64,000 nt of DNA from Tsuneonella deserti (GTDB taxonomy: Bacteria; Pseudomonadota; Alphaproteobacteria; Sphingomonadales; Sphingomonadaceae). The translations under genes were made by a program, and so were the position numbers. Under the pieces are notes generated by a model. The model worked only from the letters and a program-made list of their open reading frames with translations. It ran no database searches and was not told the DNA's origin. Positions 35,478 to 44,084 of this stretch are shown piece by piece. Numbering within the stretch: the first letter of the stretch is position 1; every line of letters starts with the position of its first letter. The stretch covers positions 2,429,001 to 2,493,000 of the forward strand of contig NZ_BMKL01000001.1 of NCBI RefSeq assembly GCF_014644315.1, in the 5' to 3' direction.

Positions 35478-37223
35478 ATGAGGGGGGCAATTCGCGCACT
35501 CGGCGCCGCCGGACTATTGTTGGCCGCGGCGCCGGGCGTCTTTGCGCAAGACGATCCGGCCACACCGCCGCCACTGTCCAAGCGGACGATACAGAGCGGC
35601 CTGCCGCTGACCGCAAACCAGCAGGCGACAGGGCTCGACACGCTCGACCTCTCCCTCAAGGTCGATCCGGCTGCGGCGACGGTCGAGGGCACGGCGCGCT
35701 ATGGCTTGACCGCGCTCGGCCCGATGAACCGGGTCGAGTTCGATCTGGACCCGCGCTACGTCATCTCGTCCGTGCTGCTCAACGGGAGCGCGGTGGCCTT
35801 AAGCAACTGGCGCAACGACGACGGCCAGCTTTCGATCGACTTGCCTTCCGCCGCTGCGAAGGGTGACAAGCTCAGCGTCGCGATCACCTATGCCGGCCGT
35901 CCACACATCGCCGAACGGCCGCCTTGGGATGGCGGGATCATGTGGAAGCAGACGCCCACTGGCCAGCCGTGGATCGCCACGGCGAACCAGATGGAAGGCT
36001 GCGATATCCTCTGGCCCTGCATCGACAGCCCGGTGAAGCGGGTGGGCGTGACCGACATCGCCTTTACGGTTCCGGCGCCCCTGGTGGCGGCCGGAAACGG
36101 CAAGTTCATCGGCCGCAGCGACGAGAACGGCTGGACGACCTGGAAATGGCGCGCGCGCAACCTCAACATGTACGCGCTGACCCTGAACATCGGCCCGTTC
36201 GAAAAGATCGAGCGCACCTACCAGAGCCGCTTCGGCAACAGCATTCCGATTGCCTTCTGGCATCTGCCAGGCCACGCGAAACAGGCCGGCGCGCTGGTCG
36301 ACCAGATCGGCGATTCGATCGCGTTTTTCGAGCGCACGATCGGGCCCTATCCGTTCGGGGACGAGAAAGTCGGCCTGGTCGAAACTCCGCACCTTGGAAT
36401 GGAGCACCAGACGATCAATGCCTACGGCGCGGGATTCAAGCCCTCGCCGGACGGGTACGATTGGCTGATGGAGCATGAATTCGCGCACGAATGGTTCGCG
36501 AACCAGCTCGCCCAGACCGAAACAAACCACATGTGGCTGCAGGAAGGTCTCGGGTCCTACATGCAGCCGCTCTATATGCAGCAGGCCCGCGGCGACTGGC
36601 TGTATGACGCGATGCTGTGGGATTCGCGCAAGAAGATCGTCTCCAAGGTGCCGCTGGTGCCGGACGAACCCCTCACCAGCACCTATTACAACGATCGCGA
36701 GGCCGGCTGGGGTAGCGACATCTACACCAAGGGGGCCTGGATCGCGCACACGCTGCGGGGACTGATCGGAGACGAGGCATTCTTCACGGCGCTGCGCCGG
36801 CTCGTCTATGGGCGCGACGATCCAAGGCCCGGTAATTTCACCCCCCAGTTCCGGACCACCGCGGACTTCCAGCGCGAGGCGGAAAAGGCGAGCGGGCGCG
36901 ATCTCGGCTGGTTTTTCGATGCCTACCTGCGCCAGGGTCCGCTGCCGAAGCTGACCGTAGCGCGCCAGGGCGGGGCGCTCGATCTCACCTGGTCGACCGC
37001 CGGCGGCACGCCGTTCCCGATGCCGGTGGAGGTGCGGGTCGGGTCCCGTGTTGTCCGCGTGCCGATGACGAACGGGCGCGGACGCGTTCAGCTTGGGCCT
37101 GACGCGGGCGATTATGCGATCGACCCGGAGGCCAAGATCCTCCGCTACGATCCGGCGATCGAGACATGGCAGGCCGCGGAAAAGGCCGCCGCAGCGGAAA
37201 AGTCCAAGGGAAGGACTTCCTGA
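35478..37223 (+). CDS. M1 family zinc metallopeptidase, exported
   Basis: Starts 8 bases after clpA. The 581-residue product has a signal peptide ending GVFAQ. The M1 catalytic site is visible as HEFAHEWF (about residue 335) with the third zinc ligand glutamate in HMWLQEGLG 18 residues on, and GMEHQ at the GAMEN position (the usual Asn is His). The first 200 residues form the beta-rich N-domain. It should act as a periplasmic or outer-membrane aminopeptidase. The C-terminal 40 residues are alanine/lysine-rich. Confidence 0.9.
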   Translation: MRGAIRALGAAGLLLAAAPGVFAQDDPATPPPLSKRTIQSGLPLTANQQATGLDTLDLSLKVDPAAATVEGTARYGLTALGPMNRVEFDLDPRYVISSVLLNGSAVALSNWRNDDGQLSIDLPSAAAKGDKLSVAITYAGRPHIAERPPWDGGIMWKQTPTGQPWIATANQMEGCDILWPCIDSPVKRVGVTDIAFTVPAPLVAAGNGKFIGRSDENGWTTWKWRARNLNMYALTLNIGPFEKIERTYQSRFGNSIPIAFWHLPGHAKQAGALVDQIGDSIAFFERTIGPYPFGDEKVGLVETPHLGMEHQTINAYGAGFKPSPDGYDWLMEHEFAHEWFANQLAQTETNHMWLQEGLGSYMQPLYMQQARGDWLYDAMLWDSRKKIVSKVPLVPDEPLTSTYYNDREAGWGSDIYTKGAWIAHTLRGLIGDEAFFTALRRLVYGRDDPRPGNFTPQFRTTADFQREAEKASGRDLGWFFDAYLRQGPLPKLTVARQGGALDLTWSTAGGTPFPMPVEVRVGSRVVRVPMTNGRGRVQLGPDAGDYAIDPEAKILRYDPAIETWQAAEKAAAAEKSKGRTS

Positions 37224-37267
37224 GGAGCGGCGCGGAACCGCCATAACGCGCCCTTCGTTGGCGTACG

Positions 37268-38272
37268 ATGGCACCGCCGTTTTCGTGGATTCGACCAGAG
37301 CCGCATGGCATTCACGTGGTTCCGGCGGACACGTGGGTCGATCCGTCGCGTCCCGTCGATCGCGCGCTCGTCACGCACGGCCACGCCGACCACGCGCGCG
37401 GCGGGCACGGCCAGTCGATCGCCACGCCCGAGACGCTGGCAATCATGGACTTGCGCTACTTCACTCGCGATGGCGCGACCCCGGTCGCCTACGGCGAAAC
37501 CATCCGCCTTCGCGGCGGGGTGGACGCGACTTTCATTCCCGCAGGACACGTGCTCGGCAGCGCCCAGATCCTGCTCGAACACGCGGGCGAGCGGGTGGTG
37601 ATCACCGGCGACTACAAGCGGCGCCCCGATCCCACCTGCCCCCCCTTCGAGGTGGTCCCCTGCGATATCTTCATCACCGAAGCGACTTTCGGCCTCCCGC
37701 TGTTCTGCCACCCCCCGATCGCGGACGAGATGACCAAGCTGCTCGGCCGGCTTGCCGCGCACCCGGACCGCTGCGTGCTGGTCGGCGCCTACGCGCTCGG
37801 CAAGGCGCAGCGGGTGATCGCCGAACTCCGCGCGGCCGGACATCACGAGCCCATCTACCTTCACGGCGCGCTCGAGAAAATGTGCCGGCTGTACGAGGAG
37901 TTCGGGGTGCCGCTGGGCGAGTTGCGGCTCGTCAGCGAGGCAGCCAGGGACGAGATGCGCGGGCGCGTGGTGGTCTGCCCGCCCGGCGCGCTCAACGACC
38001 GCTGGAGCCGCCGGCTGCCCGATCCGATCACCGCGATGGCTTCGGGCTGGATGCGCGTGCGACAGCGCGCCCGGCAGCGCAACGTCGAGCTGCCGCTGGT
38101 CATCTCCGACCACGCCGACTGGGGTGAGCTCACTCGCACGGTCGAGGAGGTGAACCCGCACGAAACCTGGATCACCCACGGCCGCGAGGAAGCGCTGCTG
38201 CGCTGGCACCAGCTTCACCAGCGCCGGGCGCGCGCCCTCGCCCTCGTGGGTTACGAGGACGAGGATGATTGA
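37268..38272 (+). CDS. Ligase-associated DNA-damage-response exonuclease (MBL/beta-CASP fold)
   Basis: A 334-residue metallo-beta-lactamase-fold nuclease. The metal site is THGHADHA (H37, H39, D41, H42), with AGHVLGSAQ and VITGDYKRRPDP further on, and VISDHADWGEL late in the beta-CASP region. This family (Lig-associated exonuclease) is usually found next to the ATP-dependent ligase and a DEXH helicase. Here the ligase follows at 38673, separated by one small antisense gene. Confidence 0.88.
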   Translation: MAPPFSWIRPEPHGIHVVPADTWVDPSRPVDRALVTHGHADHARGGHGQSIATPETLAIMDLRYFTRDGATPVAYGETIRLRGGVDATFIPAGHVLGSAQILLEHAGERVVITGDYKRRPDPTCPPFEVVPCDIFITEATFGLPLFCHPPIADEMTKLLGRLAAHPDRCVLVGAYALGKAQRVIAELRAAGHHEPIYLHGALEKMCRLYEEFGVPLGELRLVSEAARDEMRGRVVVCPPGALNDRWSRRLPDPITAMASGWMRVRQRARQRNVELPLVISDHADWGELTRTVEEVNPHETWITHGREEALLRWHQLHQRRARALALVGYEDEDD

Positions 38273-38288
38273 ATCACTTCACCCCGGG

Positions 38289-38591
38289 TTATTTGATGGC
38301 AGCGAGATCGGCCTCGATCCTGGCAAGGATCTCGGCGGACAGCTTGTCCGGCGCGATCGACGAAAGCTGGCGCAGGCTCATGCCCTTGAACATCTCGTAC
38401 TGCGGATGCGCCGCCAGTTCGGGCAGGTCGGCATCGAGCACCGCCTTGCCGGCCGCATCGCCGACGATGGCTTCTACCGGCGTATCGAGGTTGAGGCGCG
38501 CAGCCGGCGTCTGAGCGGCGGGGGCGGTATCGGCTGCGGAAGCCGCGAACGGAGAGATCGCCAGGGCGGCGGCGGCGAAAATCATGCGCAT
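38289..38591 (-). CDS. Small exported protein, unknown function
   Basis: A 100-residue protein with a signal peptide ending AASAAD, then a proline/alanine-rich linker and a helical segment (YEMFKGMSLRQLSSIAPDKL). It is antisense to, and lies between, the exonuclease and ligase genes. No family is recognised with certainty; similar short exported proteins occur in sphingomonads. Confidence 0.6.
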   Translation of the reverse strand: MRMIFAAAALAISPFAASAADTAPAAQTPAARLNLDTPVEAIVGDAAGKAVLDADLPELAAHPQYEMFKGMSLRQLSSIAPDKLSAEILARIEADLAAIK

Positions 38592-38672
38592 GGAGAGAAA
38601 TCCTTCTGGTGCGTCGCCTCCCCTCGGGGCGGGCAGGGCGGCACCCTAAACGGCGCGGAGGCGCCCCGCTAG

Positions 38673-40265
38673 ATGGAAGAGTTCGCCGCCCTGATCGATG
38701 CCTTGGTCTATACCCGCAGCCGCAACGAGAAGCTGCGCCTGATTGCAGAGTATCTGCGCGCCACGCCCGATCCGGACCGCGGCTGGGCGCTCGCGGCGCT
38801 GACCGACGGGCTGGACTTTCCCGCCGTCAAATCGAGCACCATCCGCAACCTGCTCATGGAGCGGATCGATCCGGTGCTGTGGACGCTCAGCCGCGATTTC
38901 GTAGGCGATACCGCCGAAACGGCGAGCCTGCTGTGGCCGGCGCCCGACATGCACCCCGATCCGCCGAGCGTGAGCGAAACGGTGGAGACGCTCGCTGCGA
39001 TGACCCGCAAGTCGGTCCTGGCCGAACTGCCGCGCCTGCTCGACCGCCTCGATCCGTCAGGCCGCTATGCCCTGCTCAAGCTCGCGACCGGCGCCATGCG
39101 GATCGGCATTTCCAGCCGTCTCGCGAAAGTTGCATTCGCACAGGCGTTCGACGTTACTGTCGAGGAAGTCGAGGAGCACTGGCACGGTCTCACCCCGCCC
39201 TACGGACCGCTGTTCGACTGGGCAGCGCATGGAGCCGACGCGCCCGATACGGCGAACATGCCGACCTTTCGCCCGTTCATGCTGGCCCACCCACTGGAAG
39301 ATACCGTCGTCGATCTCACCGACTACGCGGCCGAGTGGAAGTGGGACGGAATCCGGGTGCAACTCGTCCGGATGGGCGGAGAAACCCGGCTCTATTCGCG
39401 CGGGGGCGACGACATCTCAGGTACGTTTCCCGAACTGCTCGACGTCCTGCCGATGGACGCCGTGCTCGACGGCGAGTTGCTGGTGCGGGGCAGCCACCAA
39501 GGCGGCGAGCAGGGCGGCGCGGCCAGCTTCAACGCGCTGCAACAGCGCCTCGGTCGCAAGGTCGTCTCAAAGAAAATGCTCGCCGAGTACCCTGCCTTCG
39601 TGCGGCTCTACGACGTGCTGATCCTTGAAGGCGAGGACTTGCGCGAACGGCCTTGGGTCCAGCGGCGCAAGGTTCTCGAAGACCTGGTGCCACGCCTGCC
39701 CGCCAGCCACTTCGACCTCAGCCAGGTCGTCGAGGCGATCGACTTTGATCAGCTTTCCGAAATCCGGGCCGGCGCGCGGGACGAGGCGATCGAAGGCCTC
39801 ATGCTCAAACGCCGCGATTCGCCTTACATCGCGGGGCGCAAGACCGGCCTGTGGTACAAGTGGAAGCGCGATCCGCTGCTGATCGACGCGGTGCTGATGT
39901 ATGCCCAGCGCGGCTCCGGCAAGCGATCGAGTTTCTATTCGGACTATACGTTCGGCTGCTGGGACGGCGACCCCGATGCAGGCGCCGAACTGTTGCCCGT
40001 GGGCAAGGCGTATTCGGGCTTCACCGACGAGGAACTGAAGAAAATCGACCGCCACGTGCGCACGCACACGGTCAATCGCTTCGGACCGGTGCGCGAGACC
40101 GACCGCAGCCTGGTGTTCGAGCTGGCGTTCGATTCGGTGCACGAGAGCAAGCGCCACAAGTCGGGCCTGGCGATGCGTTTCCCGCGCGTTCACCGGGTGC
40201 GGTGGGACAAGCCCGCGCACGAGGCGGACCGGATCGACGCGCTGAAGGCGTTGATCAGGGATTAG
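38673..40265 (+). CDS. ATP-dependent DNA ligase (cisplatin-damage-response type)
   Basis: A 530-residue ATP-dependent ligase with an N-terminal DNA-binding domain (1–200), the adenylation motif EWKWDGIR (nucleophilic K223), and downstream motifs (LYSRGGDDIS, VLDGELLV, AIEGLMLKRRDSPY, WYKWKRDPL). The OB-fold follows. The length and N-terminus match the ligase of the ligase-associated DNA-damage-response set, not LigA. The partner helicase and PdeM phosphoesterase are not downstream; DUF1993 and a SulP gene follow instead. Confidence 0.9.
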   Translation: MEEFAALIDALVYTRSRNEKLRLIAEYLRATPDPDRGWALAALTDGLDFPAVKSSTIRNLLMERIDPVLWTLSRDFVGDTAETASLLWPAPDMHPDPPSVSETVETLAAMTRKSVLAELPRLLDRLDPSGRYALLKLATGAMRIGISSRLAKVAFAQAFDVTVEEVEEHWHGLTPPYGPLFDWAAHGADAPDTANMPTFRPFMLAHPLEDTVVDLTDYAAEWKWDGIRVQLVRMGGETRLYSRGGDDISGTFPELLDVLPMDAVLDGELLVRGSHQGGEQGGAASFNALQQRLGRKVVSKKMLAEYPAFVRLYDVLILEGEDLRERPWVQRRKVLEDLVPRLPASHFDLSQVVEAIDFDQLSEIRAGARDEAIEGLMLKRRDSPYIAGRKTGLWYKWKRDPLLIDAVLMYAQRGSGKRSSFYSDYTFGCWDGDPDAGAELLPVGKAYSGFTDEELKKIDRHVRTHTVNRFGPVRETDRSLVFELAFDSVHESKRHKSGLAMRFPRVHRVRWDKPAHEADRIDALKALIRD

Positions 40266-40286
40266 GCGGCGCGTATCGCGCGCCCG

Positions 40287-40799
40287 ATGCAGACCAACGA
40301 ACTCCTCCTCACCACCTACGACAACATGCTCGGCTCGCTCGACGCCTGGCTCGCGAAAGCGCAGGAACACGGGGACGACGCGCTGCTGGAACACAAGCTG
40401 GCGGACGACATGTTCCCGCTCGCGCGCCAGATCCGCTTCTGCTGCAACCTCCCCGGGGAGGCGATGGCCGGCGCGGCGGGAGTAGCCTTCTCCTCAAGCG
40501 ACATGGACGACACCACCTTAGGCGCTGCGCGCGAGCGCGTCGCCGCGACGCGCGCCCTTATCAAGGGGTGGCGCGACACCCCCTTCGGCGGCGACGAGGA
40601 CCCGGTCCAGCTCAGCCTCGCCAATGGCATGACATTCGACCTCGATACCGCTGCCTACGTGCGCGACTGGGCGCTGCCGCAGTTCTACTTCCACCTGATG
40701 ACCGCCTACGCCATCCTGCGCGCGGCGGGCGTCCCGCTCGGCAAGGCCGACTACGTCGGGTTCATGTTCCGCTATCTGCGCCAGCCGCCTCAAAGCTGA
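40287..40799 (+). CDS. DUF1993 family protein
   Basis: A 170-residue helical cytosolic protein resembling DUF1993, a DinB-like four-helix bundle: DDMFPLARQIRFCC, then KGWRDTPFGGDEDPVQLSL and QFYFHLMTAYAILRAAGVPLGKADYVG near the end. The biochemical role is not known. It starts 21 bases after the ligase gene on the same strand, so it may be cotranscribed. Confidence 0.8.
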   Translation: MQTNELLLTTYDNMLGSLDAWLAKAQEHGDDALLEHKLADDMFPLARQIRFCCNLPGEAMAGAAGVAFSSSDMDDTTLGAARERVAATRALIKGWRDTPFGGDEDPVQLSLANGMTFDLDTAAYVRDWALPQFYFHLMTAYAILRAAGVPLGKADYVGFMFRYLRQPPQS

Positions 40800-40872
40800 A
40801 CCGCTGCCCGAGCGGCGCATCCGTACATGACCTGATGGGCCGAGCGACCTTCTCCGCCTAGGCGGATCGGCG

Positions 40873-42135
40873 ATGAGGCCCAAGTTGCTGACCACCATGC
40901 GCGGCTACGCGCCGGGCATGTTCCTTGGCGACGCACTGGCCGGCACCAGCGTCGCGCTCGTCGCACTCCCCCTCAGCATAGCCATCGCGATCGCCTCGGG
41001 CGCACCGCCCGCCGCAGGGTTGGTAACCGCCGTGGTGGCCGGATTCCTGATCTCTGCGCTGGGCGGAAGCCGGGTGCAGATCGGCGGGCCGACCGGTGCT
41101 TTCATCGTCGTCGTCTATTCGATCATCGCCCGGTACGGCTACGACGGGCTGGTGCTGGCCACGCTGATGGCGGGCGCGATCCTGCTGGTCGCCGGTCTGC
41201 TGCGTGCGGGCAACCTGATCGCCTACGTGCCGGAAGCCGTGGTCAACGGCTTCACGATCGGCATCGCGATTGTGATCGCCAGCAGCCAGCTCAAGGATTT
41301 CGTCGGCATCGAGGCTGCCGCCCTGCCGGCCGATTTCCTCCCCAAGATGGCGGCGCTGTGGGCTGCGCGCTCCAGCGCCGACTGGCCAGCCATGGGCGCC
41401 GGGATCGCCGCCCTGGTATTGATCATCATGCTGCGCCGGATGTTCCCCCGCCTGCCCGGGCTCATCGTCGCGGTGGGCGCCGTGTCGGCGGGGGTCGCGC
41501 TGCTTTCGCTGCCAGTGGCGACGATCGCCAGCCAGTACGGTGAATTGCCCCGCGGCCTGCCTGTCCCGCATCTTCCGCACTTAACCGTCGAGCGGATCAC
41601 CCAGCTGCTCCCTTCCGCGTTCGTCATCGCTTTCCTTGCCGCGGTCGAATCGCTGCTCTCCGCGATGGTGGCGGACCGGATGATCGGCGGCAGCCACCGG
41701 CCCAATGCGGAGGTGCTGGCGCAAGGGTGGGCCAATATTGGCTCGGCGCTGTTCGGCGGGCTGCCTGCGACCGGCGCCATCGCGCGCACCGCCACCAACG
41801 TGCGCGCCGGGGGCAAGACACCGGTGGCGGGAATGGTCCACGCGCTGGTGATCCTCGTCGTCATGCTGCTGGCCGCGCCGCTGGCGGGTTATCTGGCGAT
41901 GCCCGCGCTCGCAGCGCTGCTGATGATGACGGCGTGGAACATGAGCGAGCCGCACAAGTGGCGCGGATATTGGGCCGCTCCGCGAGAGGAACGTTTGCTG
42001 CTGCTCCTCACGCTCACGCTCACGGTCCTTGCCGACCTGACGGTGGCGATCGGCGTCGGCGTCGCGTTCGGGCTTGCACTGCGGCTGCGGCAGAGCAAGC
42101 TTCAGGCGGGGGAATGGCACGTCCCGAATCGCTGA
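40873..42135 (+). CDS. SulP family anion transporter lacking a STAS domain
   Basis: A 420-residue integral membrane protein of the SLC26/SulP family, with 10 or more hydrophobic segments. Family features include the N-terminal AGTSVALVALPLSIAIAIAS and the region RVQIGGPTGAFIVVV near residue 55. It ends at LRLRQSKLQAGEWH without the cytosolic STAS domain of most members, so it is a short form. The substrate (sulfate, bicarbonate or another anion) cannot be assigned. A gamma-carbonic anhydrase homologue is encoded nearby on the opposite strand. Confidence 0.88.
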   Translation: MRPKLLTTMRGYAPGMFLGDALAGTSVALVALPLSIAIAIASGAPPAAGLVTAVVAGFLISALGGSRVQIGGPTGAFIVVVYSIIARYGYDGLVLATLMAGAILLVAGLLRAGNLIAYVPEAVVNGFTIGIAIVIASSQLKDFVGIEAAALPADFLPKMAALWAARSSADWPAMGAGIAALVLIIMLRRMFPRLPGLIVAVGAVSAGVALLSLPVATIASQYGELPRGLPVPHLPHLTVERITQLLPSAFVIAFLAAVESLLSAMVADRMIGGSHRPNAEVLAQGWANIGSALFGGLPATGAIARTATNVRAGGKTPVAGMVHALVILVVMLLAAPLAGYLAMPALAALLMMTAWNMSEPHKWRGYWAAPREERLLLLLTLTLTVLADLTVAIGVGVAFGLALRLRQSKLQAGEWHVPNR

Positions 42136-42147
42136 GGAACCGGAGCG

Positions 42148-42432
42148 CTAGGGCGGCGGAATCTGGACCAGTTTCTCGCGCGAAGTTGCGCCGCGCAACA
42201 GCGTGAGGCCCGACGGCGCCACTCCGAGCGCGTCGGCGAGCAGGCGCATGACCGCCTCGTTCGCCGCCCCGTCCGCAGGCTTCGCCCGGACCTTGACCGC
42301 CAGCTTGCCCGCGCCAATCGCCATATTCTCGCTTCGCGCCCCGGGCGTGACGTGAAGCGCCAGCCGGCCCGCCGGGTCGGCCAGCGCGCGAATGTCGCTG
42401 GCCGGCGGAAATTCAGTCCTGGGCCGCGCCAT
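42148..42432 (-). CDS. DUF167 (YggU) family protein
   Basis: A 94-residue protein of the DUF167/YggU family, a small alpha/beta fold of unknown function. Conserved positions: LHVTPGARSENM, LAVKVRAKPADGAANEAVMRLLAD and LLRGATSREKLVQI. The start overlaps the end of the gamma-carbonic anhydrase gene by 20 bases; it is the last gene of the hemB operon and its stop lies 12 bases from the convergent SulP gene. Confidence 0.88.
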   Translation of the reverse strand: MARPRTEFPPASDIRALADPAGRLALHVTPGARSENMAIGAGKLAVKVRAKPADGAANEAVMRLLADALGVAPSGLTLLRGATSREKLVQIPPP

Positions 42433-42994
42433 CGATCGCGGCGCGATGCGCGCGGGCGTTTTCGACGTAATGCGCCACGCCCATGCGCATCCCCGCCACG
42501 GCCATTTCGTCGAGATCGCGCATCTTGCGCGCCGGGCGGCCTCCCCACAGCTCGCGCGCGGCCATCACCTTGCCCTCGGTCAGCATCGCCCCGGCGGCGA
42601 GCATCGCATCGGAGCCGATCACCGCCTTGTTCATCGCGATCGCGCCGAGGCCGACGAAGCCGCGATCCTCGATGACGCATCCGTGCAGCATGACCATGTG
42701 GCCCACGAGCACGTCGTCCCCGATCAGCAGCGGCGAGCCCTCGGGATCGCCCGGACGCGCGGGATCGCAGTGGAGCACACTGCCGTCCTGGATGTTGGCC
42801 CGCTCGCCAACGACGATGCGGCTGACATCGGCGCGCAGCACGCAGTTGTACCAGACGGAACTGTCGGCCCCGATCGTCACGTCGCCGATGATGGTGCAGC
42901 CCGGCGCGATAAATGCGCTGTCATGGATCTGCGGGGTCTTGCCGTGGATCGAGACGATCCGCACGCCCGGGCGGCCGGGAAGCGTTGTGGTCAT
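42413..42994 (-). CDS. Gamma-carbonic anhydrase family protein
   Basis: The ATG at 42994 overlaps the GNAT stop (ATGA) and gives 193 residues. The sequence is built from hexapeptide repeats of a left-handed beta-helix (VTIGADSSVWYNCVLRAD, RANIQDGSVLHCD, GDDVLVGHMVMLHGC). Metal-ligand histidines are at the VLHCD and GHMVMLHG positions. Many bacterial members of this group have no proven anhydrase activity, so the enzymatic call is tentative. Confidence 0.87.
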   Translation of the reverse strand: MTTTLPGRPGVRIVSIHGKTPQIHDSAFIAPGCTIIGDVTIGADSSVWYNCVLRADVSRIVVGERANIQDGSVLHCDPARPGDPEGSPLLIGDDVLVGHMVMLHGCVIEDRGFVGLGAIAMNKAVIGSDAMLAAGAMLTEGKVMAARELWGGRPARKMRDLDEMAVAGMRMGVAHYVENARAHRAAIDGAAQD

Positions 42995-43536
42995 GCGCGG
43001 TTCTCCCAGGTCTGGCGATCGATCGTATAGACGATGTGATGGCGCGTCGGCGGTTCGAAACGCGGGTCGTCGTAATCGAGCTCCGGACCACGACGCATCC
43101 CGAGACGTTCCATCAGGCCCCAGCTCGCGGTGTTCTCGATGATCGTCAGTGCGACCACTTCGTCCGCACCGAAGGTGGTGAAGGCCGCGTCGAGCGAGGC
43201 GGTCGCGGCTTCCCTGGCATAGCCCTGTCCCCATGCATCCTGACGCAGCCGCCAGCCGACTTCGATCGCGCCGGTGACCGAGGAGCCCGGTGCGTCGGCG
43301 CGCTTGATCCCGCAAAAGCCGAGGATCTCGCCGTCCGTCTTGCGCTCGACCACCCAGAAGCAGAACCCGTTGGTCGCCGCGCAGCGTTCGACGCGCGCGC
43401 GGGTGGCGGCCATTCCCTCATCGTCGAGCACGCCGCCGAGCCAACGCATCACCTCGGGCGTGTTGGTGACGGCGAAGAAACGGGGCCAATCGTCGTCGCG
43501 CCATTCGCGCAGGACGAGGCGTTCTGTCTCGATCAT
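42991..43536 (-). CDS. GNAT family N-acetyltransferase (RimJ/RimL-like) A
   Basis: A 181-residue acetyltransferase with the RimJ/RimL layout: IETERLVLREWRDDD at the N-terminus, VGWRLRQDAWGQGYAREA (acetyl-CoA binding) and SWGLMERLGM. The product is joined by four-base overlaps to the second GNAT gene upstream and the carbonic anhydrase gene downstream. Its substrate is unknown. Confidence 0.88.
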   Translation of the reverse strand: MIETERLVLREWRDDDWPRFFAVTNTPEVMRWLGGVLDDEGMAATRARVERCAATNGFCFWVVERKTDGEILGFCGIKRADAPGSSVTGAIEVGWRLRQDAWGQGYAREAATASLDAAFTTFGADEVVALTIIENTASWGLMERLGMRRGPELDYDDPRFEPPTRHHIVYTIDRQTWENRA

Positions 43537-44084
43537 CGGTCCATCTCCATCCAGTCCGCCCGCGCCAGCCGGTACACCGTGGTGGGGTTGTCCTGCGGCG
43601 GATAATCGTCATCGACGTAATCGAGGTCGCCGCGCCGCGCGAACCCGAGACGTCGCATCAGCGTGCTCGACGCAGCATTGGAATCGCTCGTCTGCCCCCA
43701 GACCTCGTCGTCGGCGAGGACGCGGAAAGCATGGTCGAGCACGGCACTGGCCGCTTCCCGCGCATACCCCCGGCCCCAGGCCGTGGCCGCCAGGGTCCAG
43801 CCGATCTCGCGCTTGCCCACGATCGGAGCGGGAGCCTTGGGGCCGATCGAACCGAGGCCGCAGCGGCCGACCGGCGCTCCCGTCTCGCGCAAGGTTACAG
43901 TCCAGAAGCCGATGCCGTGATCCGCGAAGGCGGCCATATCGCGGGCGTGGCGTTCCGCCAGCTGTTCCGGAGTGGCCACTCCGCCAAGGTGACGGGTAAC
44001 CTCGGGAGTGTTGAGCGCCGCGAGCCGGAACGCCAGGTCTTCCTGCGCCGGCGGGCGCAGCACCAGGCGCGCGGTTTCGATCAT
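43533..44084 (-). CDS. GNAT family N-acetyltransferase (RimJ/RimL-like) B
   Basis: A 183-residue paralogue of the next gene (IETARLVLRPPAQED, then IGWTLAATAWGRGYAREA and SSTLMRRLGFARRGDLDY). The tandem arrangement and shared ends (DDxxPxxxN...YRL versus HHIVYTID) point to local duplication followed by divergence. The start overlaps the hemB stop by ATGA. Acetyl acceptor unknown. Confidence 0.88.
   Translation of the reverse strand: MIETARLVLRPPAQEDLAFRLAALNTPEVTRHLGGVATPEQLAERHARDMAAFADHGIGFWTVTLRETGAPVGRCGLGSIGPKAPAPIVGKREIGWTLAATAWGRGYAREAASAVLDHAFRVLADDEVWGQTSDSNAASSTLMRRLGFARRGDLDYVDDDYPPQDNPTTVYRLARADWMEMDR

Noticed and set aside
33040..35616. An uninterrupted antisense frame of 858 codons across clpA
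   Set aside because: clpA on the plus strand has all Clp motifs; the antisense frame shows no domain and arises because stop codons are rare opposite GC-rich third positions.
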